Source of the DNA: an uncultured Gammaproteobacteria bacterium
GTDB taxonomy: Bacteria; Pseudomonadota; Gammaproteobacteria; Pseudomonadales; Pseudohongiellaceae
Direction of reading: 5' to 3'
DNA: 64,000 bases
Assembly (NCBI GenBank): GCA_913060495.1
Contig: CAJXRP010000011.1
Coordinates: 1 to 64,000 of the forward strand
This document shows positions 1 through 7,401 of the stretch, piece by piece. A program made the position numbers and the translations under genes. The notes under the pieces are model-generated. The model saw only the letters and a list, made by a program, of their open reading frames with translations. It did not search any database and had not been told where the DNA came from. The first letter of the stretch is position 1, and every line of letters begins with the position of its first letter.

Positions 1-66
1 GGCAGAGTGGTCATGCAGCGGACTGCAACTCCGTTAACGCCGGTTCGATTCCGACTCCAGCCTCCA
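1..66 (+). tRNA. tRNA-Cys(GCA), 5' end cut off by window start
   Basis: The cloverleaf is readable from the D arm onward: anticodon GCA at 25-27 in a 7-base loop with a closed stem, then the TTCGATT T-loop and an acceptor strand ending in T plus encoded CCA. About nine 5' bases lie outside the window. A Cys-Leu tRNA pair is a common gammaproteobacterial arrangement. Confidence 0.93.
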
Positions 67-106
67 TTTCAAACTAAGTCCTAGCAAGACCATCCCCTCA
101 AAAAAT

Positions 107-193
107 GCCCGGATGGCGAAATTGGTAGACGCAAGGGACTTAAAATCCCTCGGTGGAAACACCGTGCCGGTTCGATTCCGGCTCCGGGCACCA
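107..193 (+). tRNA. tRNA-Leu(UAA)
   Basis: An 87-base class II tRNA with acceptor GCCCGGA pairing TCCGGGC, anticodon TAA at 141-143, a long variable arm, a TTCGATT T-loop and encoded CCA. Its last 24 bases are repeated at 1045-1069, so this gene appears to have served as an integration target. Confidence 0.97.
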
Positions 194-194
194 T
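170..194 (+). repeat. att-like direct repeat, copy 1 (inside tRNA-Leu 3' end)
   Basis: This 25-base stretch covers the T-arm and acceptor end of tRNA-Leu plus one base. It matches 1045-1069 at 24 of 25 positions (A at 175 versus C at 1050). Many integrases use a tRNA 3' end as attB, leaving one copy at each end of the insert. No integrase lies between the copies. Confidence 0.75.
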
Positions 195-384
195 ATAAAT
201 CAATAGCTTAGAGCTTTTGATCAAATCTCATAATACATAGCAATTTTTGATGTAGACACTATTGGCATCGGGGTCTTATCTTGCCGGCGCGTTAGCGAGA
301 CTTTGACTCTCTCTGTTTCCAGTAATCTTTATTATTGAAGGAGTAGGGCGGTTTTCACCCTCTTATTTCAGATAAAGAAAACTT

Positions 385-418
385 TGCTTCAGAATAAGGA
401 AGACCTTATTCTGAAGCA
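385..418. other. Perfect 15-bp hairpin with 4-base loop
   Basis: Bases 385-399 are the exact reverse complement of 404-418, with loop AAGA. No T-run follows on either strand, so it is not an ordinary intrinsic terminator. It lies about 40 bases upstream of the lipoprotein gene inside the tRNA-Leu cassette, and could be a leader structure, a protein-binding palindrome or a mobile-element end. Confidence 0.7.
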
Positions 419-460
419 GATACTCTATCTACTTATTCAACTTCGCTGGAGTGTATGTGC

Positions 461-949
461 ATGCTAAATCTCTTTAAGTGTAAGCTCGGAACGATTCTAT
501 TCGTTTTGCCGCTAATCCTAGTTGCCTGCACGAATCAAATTCCGCTAATTTATGTATCCATACCGGAAGGAGCAACTATTTCAGAAATTAGCACTGGCAA
601 TGCTCTCGGCATTGCTCCTACTCGGAAAATCTTCGAGATAGATTCTCGATCTAGTCCTGATTCTGAAGGCTGTTATATCTTGGAGGGTGTAGCTGCGCGC
701 TGGGCTAGTGGTGCAACAGCTCAGACGGAGGAGCTGAAATTATGCGATGGTAATTCAGGACCTTATGCCGTCAGGTTAGTTCGACCAACTGAACATCCTG
801 ATCTAGAAAGAGACCTGGAAGAGGCTGCCGCAGTGAAAGCAGCTCGTATCAATGCATATGTTGAATTTGAACAAGAAAAACTCAGACTAAAGCGCACTAT
901 CGGGGTGGGCTTTCTACTGCCTACGTACTCAGGAACTAAGAATGAGTAA
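461..949 (+). CDS. Small lipoprotein of unknown function in tRNA-Leu cassette
   Basis: A 162-residue protein. The N terminus has a short basic stretch, a hydrophobic core and a lipobox LVAC, so it should be exported and lipidated. After the cysteine comes a PEGA-like beta segment (IPEGATISE) and then a charged helical stretch rich in Glu, Ala and Lys before the end. I do not recognise the family. An in-frame ATG also exists at 455, but GGAG at 448-451 is nine bases from 461 and only three from 455, so 461 is preferred. It is the only gene between the two copies of the tRNA-Leu 3' end and may be cargo of a lost or reduced element. Confidence 0.7.
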   Translation: MLNLFKCKLGTILFVLPLILVACTNQIPLIYVSIPEGATISEISTGNALGIAPTRKIFEIDSRSSPDSEGCYILEGVAARWASGATAQTEELKLCDGNSGPYAVRLVRPTEHPDLERDLEEAAAVKAARINAYVEFEQEKLRLKRTIGVGFLLPTYSGTKNE

Positions 950-1044
950 GTGCCAATGCGCAGACATAGAGCGCTTATCCGCGCGAAGCTATAGGGTCAG
1001 GAAGTATTGGATCAAGTCTTGATTCGCGACATTAGTCGCACATA

Positions 1045-1069
1045 GTTCGCTTCCGGCTCCGGGCACCAT
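1045..1069 (+). repeat. att-like direct repeat, copy 2 (orphan tRNA-Leu 3' fragment)
   Basis: A displaced copy of the tRNA-Leu 3' end including CCA, with no tRNA body in front of it. Together with 170-194 it brackets about 0.88 kb. It ends 46 bases before the stop codon of the first membrane-HTH regulator, so the cassette abuts the ketosynthase locus but does not include it. Confidence 0.78.
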
Positions 1070-1114
1070 TTATAACGACTGACTAGACCGAGAGTTTGTG
1101 GCTGAAAGCACCGC

Positions 1115-2002
1115 TTATTGGAGTTCTGGGTCTTCATTTCTGTACTTCTTAAATTTCCGCCCAACGGTCGTCTGATTACTCTTAATTAACTTCGCTGCAT
1201 CGGTTTGATTGTTATCACTCTCCCGCATCGCTTCCTTAATTAGTAGCTCCTCAACTAGCCCAAGCCATTCACTCAACTTCACATCTTTCATGGAAGCAGC
1301 CAGTTTCCAAATTACTGTCCACTTGATCTTAAAGATCACGATGCGTCCTGATTGATAGGTAGCCATCATAGCTACGAAAAATGTTGTCGCTAACGGCATG
1401 AATACGCCGACGGATGCTTTGAAGTCCAATGCCCGCAGCGTGGAAACTGCAAGGATAACTAGTGTGGTTGGGATAACTGCAATCAGCACTTGCCGGCATC
1501 TCGTGCGCTTTTCCCCAGAAGCTGTAATCGCAGAGTGGCATATGATGCCTAGTACAAATAGGGTTATAACAAGACCGTAAGTGATTAATACTGCGTGGTA
1601 ATCTGCTTTAATTGAAATGACGGTGTAGGCAACTTGTTCATACCCCTGGACTAATTTACCGGTAAAAAGGAGGTATGTGCAGGCAAGAGCAGCGGTGCCG
1701 AATACAAGTGAGATCGACTTGATCTGCTTGCTAGCAACGAGGGTGAGAGCAAAGATCAACAGGCAGTAAGCTAAGAGTATTAAACTGAATATCTCCGCCT
1801 TAAATGCCAGGGCGGTTAAATCTGGATTCGTGTAGTAGGTGAGGGCGACAAGAAATTCGAATACGTTCTGAAGAATCATACTGATACAAAGCAGCGCGAA
1901 GGCAGATGTAAGTTTGTTCTGCGTCTTAGAAGAAAAAAGAATTGCCATCTTGGCTGTCCCCGCCAGTAGGGCAATGAATCCCAGTATCTGCATTTGCTCC
2001 AT
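1115..2002 (-). CDS. Membrane-embedded regulator: ~7 TM helices plus Fis-type HTH (copy 1)
   Basis: A 295-residue protein. Roughly residues 5-235 form about seven hydrophobic helices that resemble the 7TM sensor region found in front of some histidine kinases. No kinase, receiver or AAA+ domain follows; the last ~55 residues hold a Fis/NtrC-type helix-turn-helix (NNQTDAAKLIKSNQTTVG, then KKY). It is clearly paralogous to the protein at 3825-4766: shared MEQ start, AILF, LQNV-EFL, a basic RCR/RCK site and a P-x-AT-x-FF motif. The start at 2002 follows AAGGA at a spacing of six; an upstream in-frame start at 2050 has less support. Inference: it senses a membrane or lipophilic ligand and binds DNA while anchored. 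The gene is divergent from the ketosynthase across a palindrome. Confidence 0.8.
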   Translation of the reverse strand: MEQMQILGFIALLAGTAKMAILFSSKTQNKLTSAFALLCISMILQNVFEFLVALTYYTNPDLTALAFKAEIFSLILLAYCLLIFALTLVASKQIKSISLVFGTAALACTYLLFTGKLVQGYEQVAYTVISIKADYHAVLITYGLVITLFVLGIICHSAITASGEKRTRCRQVLIAVIPTTLVILAVSTLRALDFKASVGVFMPLATTFFVAMMATYQSGRIVIFKIKWTVIWKLAASMKDVKLSEWLGLVEELLIKEAMRESDNNQTDAAKLIKSNQTTVGRKFKKYRNEDPELQ

Positions 2003-2239
2003 GGGGGTTCCTTGATTTAGGGTATTTCTCTTCGTGGTTATTCTTATCAAAATGGTGGGTTTTAGGTTATAGGACTGCAGTCACTTTGTAAAATTAGGTA
2101 GCCGAGATCTTCATTTCCCGTTTTTTTTCCGACCAAATCTGCCTTCGCAGTGATTTTTTTTGCAAGAATTTGTAAATAATTGAGGTTTTTTTAGGTTTTA
2201 TTTCATGGGCTTAGATTTGAGTTAAAAATCGTAGGCGAC

Positions 2240-2262
2240 GTACTATTCAAGTTGAATACTAC
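2240..2262. promoter_or_regulatory. Near-perfect 23-bp palindrome, candidate operator
   Basis: Arms GTA-c-TATTCAA and TTGAATA-c-TAC flank a single central G; ten of eleven positions pair, the only mismatch being C opposite C. An odd-centred dyad of this size suits a dimeric HTH protein. It lies about 240 bases upstream of the first regulator, on that gene's transcription side. Confidence 0.5.
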
Positions 2263-2655
2263 GAAAGAAACTAGCTGTGATGTCTAGCCTGCCGACATTA
2301 CTGTTAGCTAATTATTGGAATGTCTATTGTGCTAACTGGGACACAGTTACGACTCCTTCCCAGTAGGTTTTTCTAAGCTGTTGATATATAAATCTTAAAT
2401 AGATCCAAATCATGGAGTCGAGTAGGGTCTTAATCAAAGCCGTTTTTTGGTTTAGTGATGAGTGCGGCGTTTACTGAACTTATTAGCTACTTATTAATGA
2501 AAATCACAACTGATTTTCTTGAGTGCTAGCCCTTCAAAGAGTCCTACAAGTTATAGGGAGGAATCCTACATCAAGGGTTCTCGCGTCGGGAATCACAGCA
2601 AAGAAAGCTATGTTTTGTATGATTTCGTTAATGAAATGCTTTTTTGAATCGATGT

Positions 2656-2684
2656 TTTACATAGTAATTTTTCTCTAGAATACT
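2656..2684 (+). promoter_or_regulatory. Predicted sigma70 promoter for the ketosynthase gene
   Basis: TTTACA at 2656-2661, a 17-base spacer and AATACT at 2679-2684. Match to consensus is 5/6 and 4/6. A start near 2691 would give a leader of about 40 bases. Confidence 0.4.
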
Positions 2685-2731
2685 AGCCAGTTGCACTAAA
2701 TTCTCACACCCAAAAATTACAGGAAGTCATC

Positions 2732-3727
2732 ATGCTCAAGTCTCATATCTATTCTGTTGGCTCAGAATTAGCCAAACATGCAGTCTTAACCAGGGATATT
2801 CTAGCTGAAGCTGGAATCGATGATATCGATCTAGTAGAAAAGTCACTAGGTATCCGTGAAGTACGGCAGGCGCCTATCAACATGCAGCCATCACAGTTGG
2901 CTATGCCCGCAGCGGAGCGAGCGCTGGCTGAATCAGGGCTGCAATATCATGAGATAGATGCGGTTATTTACTGCGGTATCGAGAGAGACTGCCCTGAACC
3001 GGCTACCGCTCATATCATCGCTAGCGGTCTAGGTCTGACACCTACCATCTGCTTCGATGTGGCGAATGCATGTCACGGCTTTACAAGTGGTTTGCAGGTC
3101 GCTAATTCCTTTATCCGTTCTGGTGATATTCGTCACGTATTAGTCGTTACGGCAGAGTTGTCCAGCAAGGTCACTCGTCAGGTTACCGATATGTTTAAAT
3201 CTGGCGTGCTTACCCAGGCAGATATCAAGACTCACATCGGCGCTATGACTGTAGGAGATGCTGCTGGGGCAATGGTGCTGGGGCCAACAGAGGATGGCAG
3301 TGGTATTGACCAGATTCGCTGTGGGTCGGTAAGTCGTCATCATGCTCTGTGTTCTTATAACAACAACGATTATGGGAGTCTGTCCTTTAACATGGATATG
3401 GGCCGTATTAGCGCGGTAACGCTGAAGTTAGTTAAAGACCTTATAGGACCAACTTATCAGGGCTTAAATTGGAAGGCTGACGATGTTGATCTGTTTATTC
3501 CCCACCAGGTGGGCGAGAGACCTTTCATGAAGTCGCTGGAAATTGTGGGGATAGATAAGGATAAGTCCATTGCTACCTATCCGAAGCTAGGTAATCTGGC
3601 GTCCGCGACTGTGCCGGTATGTTACGACATGATGAAGAAGCAGGGGCGCTTGGAACCTGGCTCGAAGATGCTGATGGGAACTACAGGAAGCGGCATAGTG
3701 GCGTCCTTTGTAGGAATTTCTCTATAA
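2732..3727 (+). CDS. Stand-alone 3-oxoacyl-ACP synthase III-like enzyme
   Basis: A 331-residue thiolase-fold condensing enzyme of the FabH/KAS III family. The catalytic set is complete: Cys114 in ANACHGF, His258 in IPHQ and Asn288 in LGNLASA; GDAAGAMVLG near 175-184 is the usual FabH glycine motif. Length is normal for the family. KAS III enzymes join an acyl-CoA to malonyl-ACP or a related acceptor. No fab cluster or acyl carrier protein lies nearby, and the sequence diverges from housekeeping FabH around the active site (ANACHGF, where E. coli has AAACAGF), so a specialised product is likely. Relatives of this fold make signalling molecules such as photopyrones and alkylquinolone precursors. 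Its placement between two paralogous membrane regulators suggests a signal synthase or a lipid-modifying enzyme, by inference only. Confidence 0.85.
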   Translation: MLKSHIYSVGSELAKHAVLTRDILAEAGIDDIDLVEKSLGIREVRQAPINMQPSQLAMPAAERALAESGLQYHEIDAVIYCGIERDCPEPATAHIIASGLGLTPTICFDVANACHGFTSGLQVANSFIRSGDIRHVLVVTAELSSKVTRQVTDMFKSGVLTQADIKTHIGAMTVGDAAGAMVLGPTEDGSGIDQIRCGSVSRHHALCSYNNNDYGSLSFNMDMGRISAVTLKLVKDLIGPTYQGLNWKADDVDLFIPHQVGERPFMKSLEIVGIDKDKSIATYPKLGNLASATVPVCYDMMKKQGRLEPGSKMLMGTTGSGIVASFVGISL

Positions 3728-3824
3728 ACGGACTTTGTTCACATTTAGCCTATTTGCTCTGGAAATCGACGGGGAATGTAGTTACTATTCTTGCTTCCCA
3801 CGATTATTCAGGGCACAAAATAAT

Positions 3825-4766
3825 ATGGAACAAGATGCGCTGGTATATTTAGGCGGATTCGCGTTGATTGGTATTGTGCTGAAGCTCGCGATTCTCTTTA
3901 ACGTCAGTATAAAGAGCAAGCTTGCCCAAAGCTTCGTCGTCGTGTGTACCTTATTCCTACTGCAGAATGTGTCAGAGTTTTTAGCTTACTTTACTTATCT
4001 CCCAGCTGAAAAATTGAGTTTAATGTTCATTCATATCTATATGAATACATTATATTTTATATTCCCTTCTATCCTCATTCTTGCGCTAACTTTAGTTGAA
4101 TTTAAGCGTCTTACCGCGGCTAAATTTGCTCTATATGGCATGGCCTCGCTAATCTCAATAGCCCATTTTGGCGGATATGTTGTAGAAGGCGTAAAATTCC
4201 TGCAATGGACAGCAATTACAACGCCGGGCGATTACTATTGGCTCGCGATGCTGTTCATAGTGCTTAATGTGTTGGCTACACTCGTCGTGCTTGTCGCTAA
4301 CAATATTGCTAACAGCAACTTCGAAATACGAAATCGCTGCAAGGTTAATCTGCTCGCGTTCACCCCGATATTCTTAGTAGCCTGCCTGGTAGTGCTATTC
4401 AGGCTCGCCGGGTTCGATTCATCGTCGGCTGTCAGCTTACCAATGGCGACTATGTTCTTCCTTTTCGTCATGCTGTTGCAGGCCAATGGCAATATCTTCT
4501 GGGCCTCGCTGCGTTTGAAGATACTCCTGTCGGTTCTCACACTGAAGAACATCAATACCCTTGATGACATTTTGGGCAATATTGAAAAACTGCGAATCAC
4601 CGAGGCATTGCGAGCCAGCAACGGCATGCAGAGAAATGCTGCGAAGCTACTGAGTGTTCCGCCGTCAACGCTGAACAAGAAGATAGCGAAATACAAGATC
4701 GATGCAGAATCCTATCAAGGCATGAGTGTTATAGAAGCTATTCGGTCACGGCGCCTCGCTTCCTAA
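3825..4766 (+). CDS. Membrane-embedded regulator: ~7 TM helices plus Fis-type HTH (copy 2)
   Basis: A 313-residue paralogue of the protein at 1115-2002. About seven hydrophobic helices fill residues 5-240, and a Fis-type helix-turn-helix (MQRNAAKLLSVPPSTLNKKI) lies near 265-290, with a short C-terminal tail the other copy lacks. The start is placed at the ATG at 3825, matching the MEQ start of the paralogue; an in-frame TTG at 3735 would add 30 unrelated residues. Its ribosome site is weak, and only 97 bases separate it from the ketosynthase stop, so the two are probably co-transcribed. Inference: one regulator responds to the ketosynthase product or its membrane effect, and the pair may act as opposing regulators or as a heterodimer. 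Confidence 0.8.
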   Translation: MEQDALVYLGGFALIGIVLKLAILFNVSIKSKLAQSFVVVCTLFLLQNVSEFLAYFTYLPAEKLSLMFIHIYMNTLYFIFPSILILALTLVEFKRLTAAKFALYGMASLISIAHFGGYVVEGVKFLQWTAITTPGDYYWLAMLFIVLNVLATLVVLVANNIANSNFEIRNRCKVNLLAFTPIFLVACLVVLFRLAGFDSSSAVSLPMATMFFLFVMLLQANGNIFWASLRLKILLSVLTLKNINTLDDILGNIEKLRITEALRASNGMQRNAAKLLSVPPSTLNKKIAKYKIDAESYQGMSVIEAIRSRRLAS

Positions 4767-4887
4767 TCCAAAACCCGCAGAAGCACACTGTTAATTCCAT
4801 TTCCGTTATATACTGGCCTAGGTTATAGCGTCGCGGATTCCTATTCTGTAGCGCCTCGTTTAAATCGCTACAAGGTCTACTGCGCTA

Positions 4888-5223
4888 ATGTCAGCTTTCC
4901 CCCCATGTCCAAAATGTAATTCCGAGTACGCCTATGAAGACGCTGCGCTGTTGATCTGCCCCGAGTGTGCCCATGAATGGTCCCCAACTGAGCAGCAAGC
5001 GATTGATGAGAGCGTTGTGGTCGATGCAAATGGTAATGCGCTCGTCGATGGGGATACGGTTTCTGTAATCAAAGACTTGAAGGTAAAGGGTACATCTTCG
5101 GTGGTAAAGGTCGGAACCAAAGTCAAAAATATCCGACTCGTTGATGGCGACCATGATATCGATTGCAAAATCGATGGCATCGGTGCGATGAAGCTTAAGT
5201 CGCAGTTCGTTAAGAAGGTTTAA
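4888..5223 (+). CDS. yjdM: YjdM/PhnA-family zinc-ribbon protein
   Basis: A 111-residue protein. The first ~35 residues form a zinc ribbon (CPKC then CPEC), followed by the conserved DGDTV and [16 protein letters not shown] blocks of the YjdM/PhnA family. Despite the old name, the family is not required for phosphonate breakdown and its exact role is unknown. The length is normal for the family. It appears to be a single-gene unit downstream of the second membrane regulator, with a 121-base gap. Confidence 0.9.
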   Translation: MSAFPPCPKCNSEYAYEDAALLICPECAHEWSPTEQQAIDESVVVDANGNALVDGDTVSVIKDLKVKGTSSVVKVGTKVKNIRLVDGDHDIDCKIDGIGAMKLKSQFVKKV

Positions 5224-5284
5224 GTACTCCTCACATCATTTATCTGCGTTCATCTGTCTTTGCGTAATCACCTATCTGCAATAG

Positions 5285-5326
5285 TGTTCGGCTGTTCATA
5301 AATTGTTCAGTTTGTCGTGTTCATAA
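5285..5326 (+). promoter_or_regulatory. Cluster of four TGTTC motifs upstream of the tectonin gene
   Basis: TGTTC starts at 5285, 5293, 5304 and 5318; two copies extend to TGTTCATAA (5293-5301 and 5318-5326), 25 bases apart. They lie 60-100 bases before the tectonin start, where an activator could bind. The motif is short and the spacing irregular, so this is tentative. Confidence 0.25.
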
Positions 5327-5384
5327 TCGATGCTAGTGAATAGTTTAGGTTATTCAGTAAGCCAAGCGCCGGCAGGAGAACACC

Positions 5385-6485
5385 ATGTACAATTTGTTCA
5401 AAGCCAATACCCTTCGCTTATCGTGCGAGACCTCTATAGCAGGATGGCTGCTATTAGTTACCTCATGCTTGCTCACCGATACCGCATTAGCCCAACATCC
5501 AAGTCTGAATCAGGGCGTGCTTTCGCTTCCATACGTGGTTAGCAATGAGGCGGCGTACAGCGCTGAGTTATCGATCATTCCTGGCTCAGATCCCGTTCGA
5601 TTCGAGTTAATTGCAGCGCAGTCGCTGCCCCTAAATAATTCCCTACAAAGCAGTGCCTTCGAAGACAATCAGTTATTCATACCTGACATTGATGTAGGCG
5701 GTCTTGCCTATTGGGCTGTGCTGGGCTTGATTGAGATTGGTGCCGGCGCTGCGACGGAGTTTGAGGTTCGAGAATTTGGCCTTCACGCTGCGGTAGTTAG
5801 CAGTAGTCAGCTTGGCCTTGCGACGCAGCCTCAGTGGCAGCGTATGCCGGGAAATGCAAGGGACATAGGCGTGGGTGCGGATGGCTCAGTCTGGGCAGTA
5901 GGCACTGACGAGCGTAGTGGTGGCTATGGAATCTATCATTGGCTAGGCGGCATCTGGCAGCGTATTGATGGTGGCGCGCTACGTATCGATGTGGATCCCG
6001 ATGGCGTCCCATGGATTGTGAATGATTCCCATAGCATCTATCGCCGGCAAAATGGTGCTTGGCAGCGGATGGGCGGTAATGCGAGAGATATAGGTATAGG
6101 AGCCGATGGTAGCGTCTGGGTCACCTCAGGTGGCGGTACTTATCGCTATGACCATGGCGATTGGGTAGGAGTACGAGGTTCTGGAGTTCGCATAGATGTG
6201 GACCCGAATGGGGTTCCCTGGGTAATCGATCATACCAACGATATTCACCAGCTCATCGCGGGGCGATGGATACAGCGGAACGGTGCGGCTAGAGACATAG
6301 GTATAGGAGGTGATGGCTCCGTGTGGATTATCGGCACCAGCGAAGACGACGGAGGTCATCGTATCTATCGCTGGAGCGGAGCAGCATGGAATCGTGTTGC
6401 CGGTAGCTCCAGACAGATAAGCGTTGATCCAGATGGCTATCCTTGGGCGGCAAATTCCGCTGGTGATATCTACCGTGGTCAATAG
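5385..6485 (+). CDS. Secreted tectonin-repeat beta-propeller protein
   Basis: A 366-residue protein. A signal peptide is evident (hydrophobic core to ~35, likely cleavage after ALA at 36). Residues ~40-140 form a separate beta-rich domain that I cannot name. From ~145 onward come six tectonin-type repeats, each carrying a core such as DIG-x-GADGSVW or RIDVDPDGVPW. The two versions alternate, so the propeller looks built from three duplicated pairs. Tectonins are sugar-binding beta-propellers known from horseshoe crabs, slime moulds, fish and some bacteria. AGGAG seven bases before the ATG supports the start. Likely role: binding a glycan or surface polymer outside the cell; the substrate is unknown. 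Confidence 0.85.
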   Translation: MYNLFKANTLRLSCETSIAGWLLLVTSCLLTDTALAQHPSLNQGVLSLPYVVSNEAAYSAELSIIPGSDPVRFELIAAQSLPLNNSLQSSAFEDNQLFIPDIDVGGLAYWAVLGLIEIGAGAATEFEVREFGLHAAVVSSSQLGLATQPQWQRMPGNARDIGVGADGSVWAVGTDERSGGYGIYHWLGGIWQRIDGGALRIDVDPDGVPWIVNDSHSIYRRQNGAWQRMGGNARDIGIGADGSVWVTSGGGTYRYDHGDWVGVRGSGVRIDVDPNGVPWVIDHTNDIHQLIAGRWIQRNGAARDIGIGGDGSVWIIGTSEDDGGHRIYRWSGAAWNRVAGSSRQISVDPDGYPWAANSAGDIYRGQ

Positions 6486-6566
6486 CTGCAGAAACTGTAA
6501 CCAAAAGGGAGCTAGGGCGTCTAAACCTTAAGTACTTATTACAGCTAATCTATTGAGGCTTACCCC

Positions 6567-7211
6567 ATGCACAATTCAAATATTGGAAAACTCGCAAAAT
6601 TTACTGCTGTCGCTGCATCGCTGCTATTTAGTGGTGTGCTCTCTGCAGATTCTACTAAAAGGATTTCCCGTACGATTAATGCGGCCTCATTCGGATCAGT
6701 GGATATAGAGGTGGCCGTCGCTGAGATGGACATAGAGTTCTATGACGGGGAAGACATCGTGCTTGAGATAGAGCTCGAATCAGACGGTCATTGGTTCTCC
6801 TGGAGGCGTGGAGATGTAGATGATGTGGAATTGGAAGTACGTAGAACAGAGCGCAATGTCTACCTGGGCATTGTTGATAAGAAAGTACAGCAGCATTGGC
6901 GAGTTAAGATGCCCGCAAAGCTCGCTCTTGCAATCGATGTAGGCGTCGGCGACATTGAATTGAAGGACTTTTCCAACAATCTTGACATGCAGGTGGGTGT
7001 CGGGTCTGTCCGCGTCGATGTTGATGGCATCGATTATGCGATGATACGTGCATCCGCTGGCGTAGGTGACACGGCTATAAAGGGCTTCCCTGGAGAGCGT
7101 GTAGACAATGAGCGCTCATTTATTAGCTCTGATTCCTTTCGCTATGGTGAAGGGGACTTAGAGATAGAAATCGAAGTCGGCGTTGGTGATATCCAAGTGG
7201 CTAGCCGCTAG
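6567..7211 (+). CDS. Exported DUF4097-like beta-repeat protein
   Basis: A 214-residue protein. The signal peptide covers about residues 1-26 (cleavage near VLSA-D). The mature part is nearly all beta, with repeated GVGDI-type turns (VGVGDIEL, AGVGDTAI, VGVGDIQV) as in DUF4097/DUF2807 adhesin-like proteins, which form parallel beta stacks. It is strongly acidic. Function is unknown; an envelope or extracellular scaffold is plausible. It follows the tectonin gene by 81 bases in the same direction, so the two exported proteins may share a transcript. GAGG precedes the ATG at a suitable distance. Confidence 0.7.
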   Translation: MHNSNIGKLAKFTAVAASLLFSGVLSADSTKRISRTINAASFGSVDIEVAVAEMDIEFYDGEDIVLEIELESDGHWFSWRRGDVDDVELEVRRTERNVYLGIVDKKVQQHWRVKMPAKLALAIDVGVGDIELKDFSNNLDMQVGVGSVRVDVDGIDYAMIRASAGVGDTAIKGFPGERVDNERSFISSDSFRYGEGDLEIEIEVGVGDIQVASR

Positions 7212-7228
7212 CGCTAGTTAAATGCGCC

Positions 7229-7252
7229 AGAGAACTACCATGATGGTTCTCT
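7229..7252 (+). terminator. Possible weak terminator hairpin
   Basis: AGAGAAC at the left and GTTCTCT at the right can pair around a small loop just after the DUF4097-like gene. The T-run that follows is short and interrupted. Confidence 0.3.
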
Positions 7253-7401
7253 AGGCTTTACATTCCTCTCAGTAAAATAGCTCCCTGTGACGGTTTCACC
7301 GAGGCAGGGTATTGCCTATACTGCTTTAATCCGCGAATTAGTGATGATAGTTGATCACGAGGTTTTATTGACAGGAATTGTCTTAGCTATGGTTTTGAAC
7401 T

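Larger units (their letters stand above)
2003..2731. other. 729-bp gene-free divergent control region
   Basis: No credible gene is visible. The region is AT-rich and separates the minus-strand regulator from the plus-strand ketosynthase. It holds the palindrome at 2240-2262 and a sigma70-like promoter at 2656-2684, with a ribosome site ACAGGAAG just before 2732. An untranslated RNA or a very small gene cannot be excluded. Confidence 0.6.

Noticed and set aside
316..335. Echo of the word TTTCC-x-GTAATCTTTATTA at ~316 and at 56530-56547
   Set aside because: About one such near-match of this length is expected by chance when all positions of a 64-kb window are compared; flanks do not match further.
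4235..4696. 153-codon minus-strand frame opposite the second membrane-HTH gene
   Set aside because: It is antisense to a clearly paralogous coding region with conserved motifs and has no recognisable domain.
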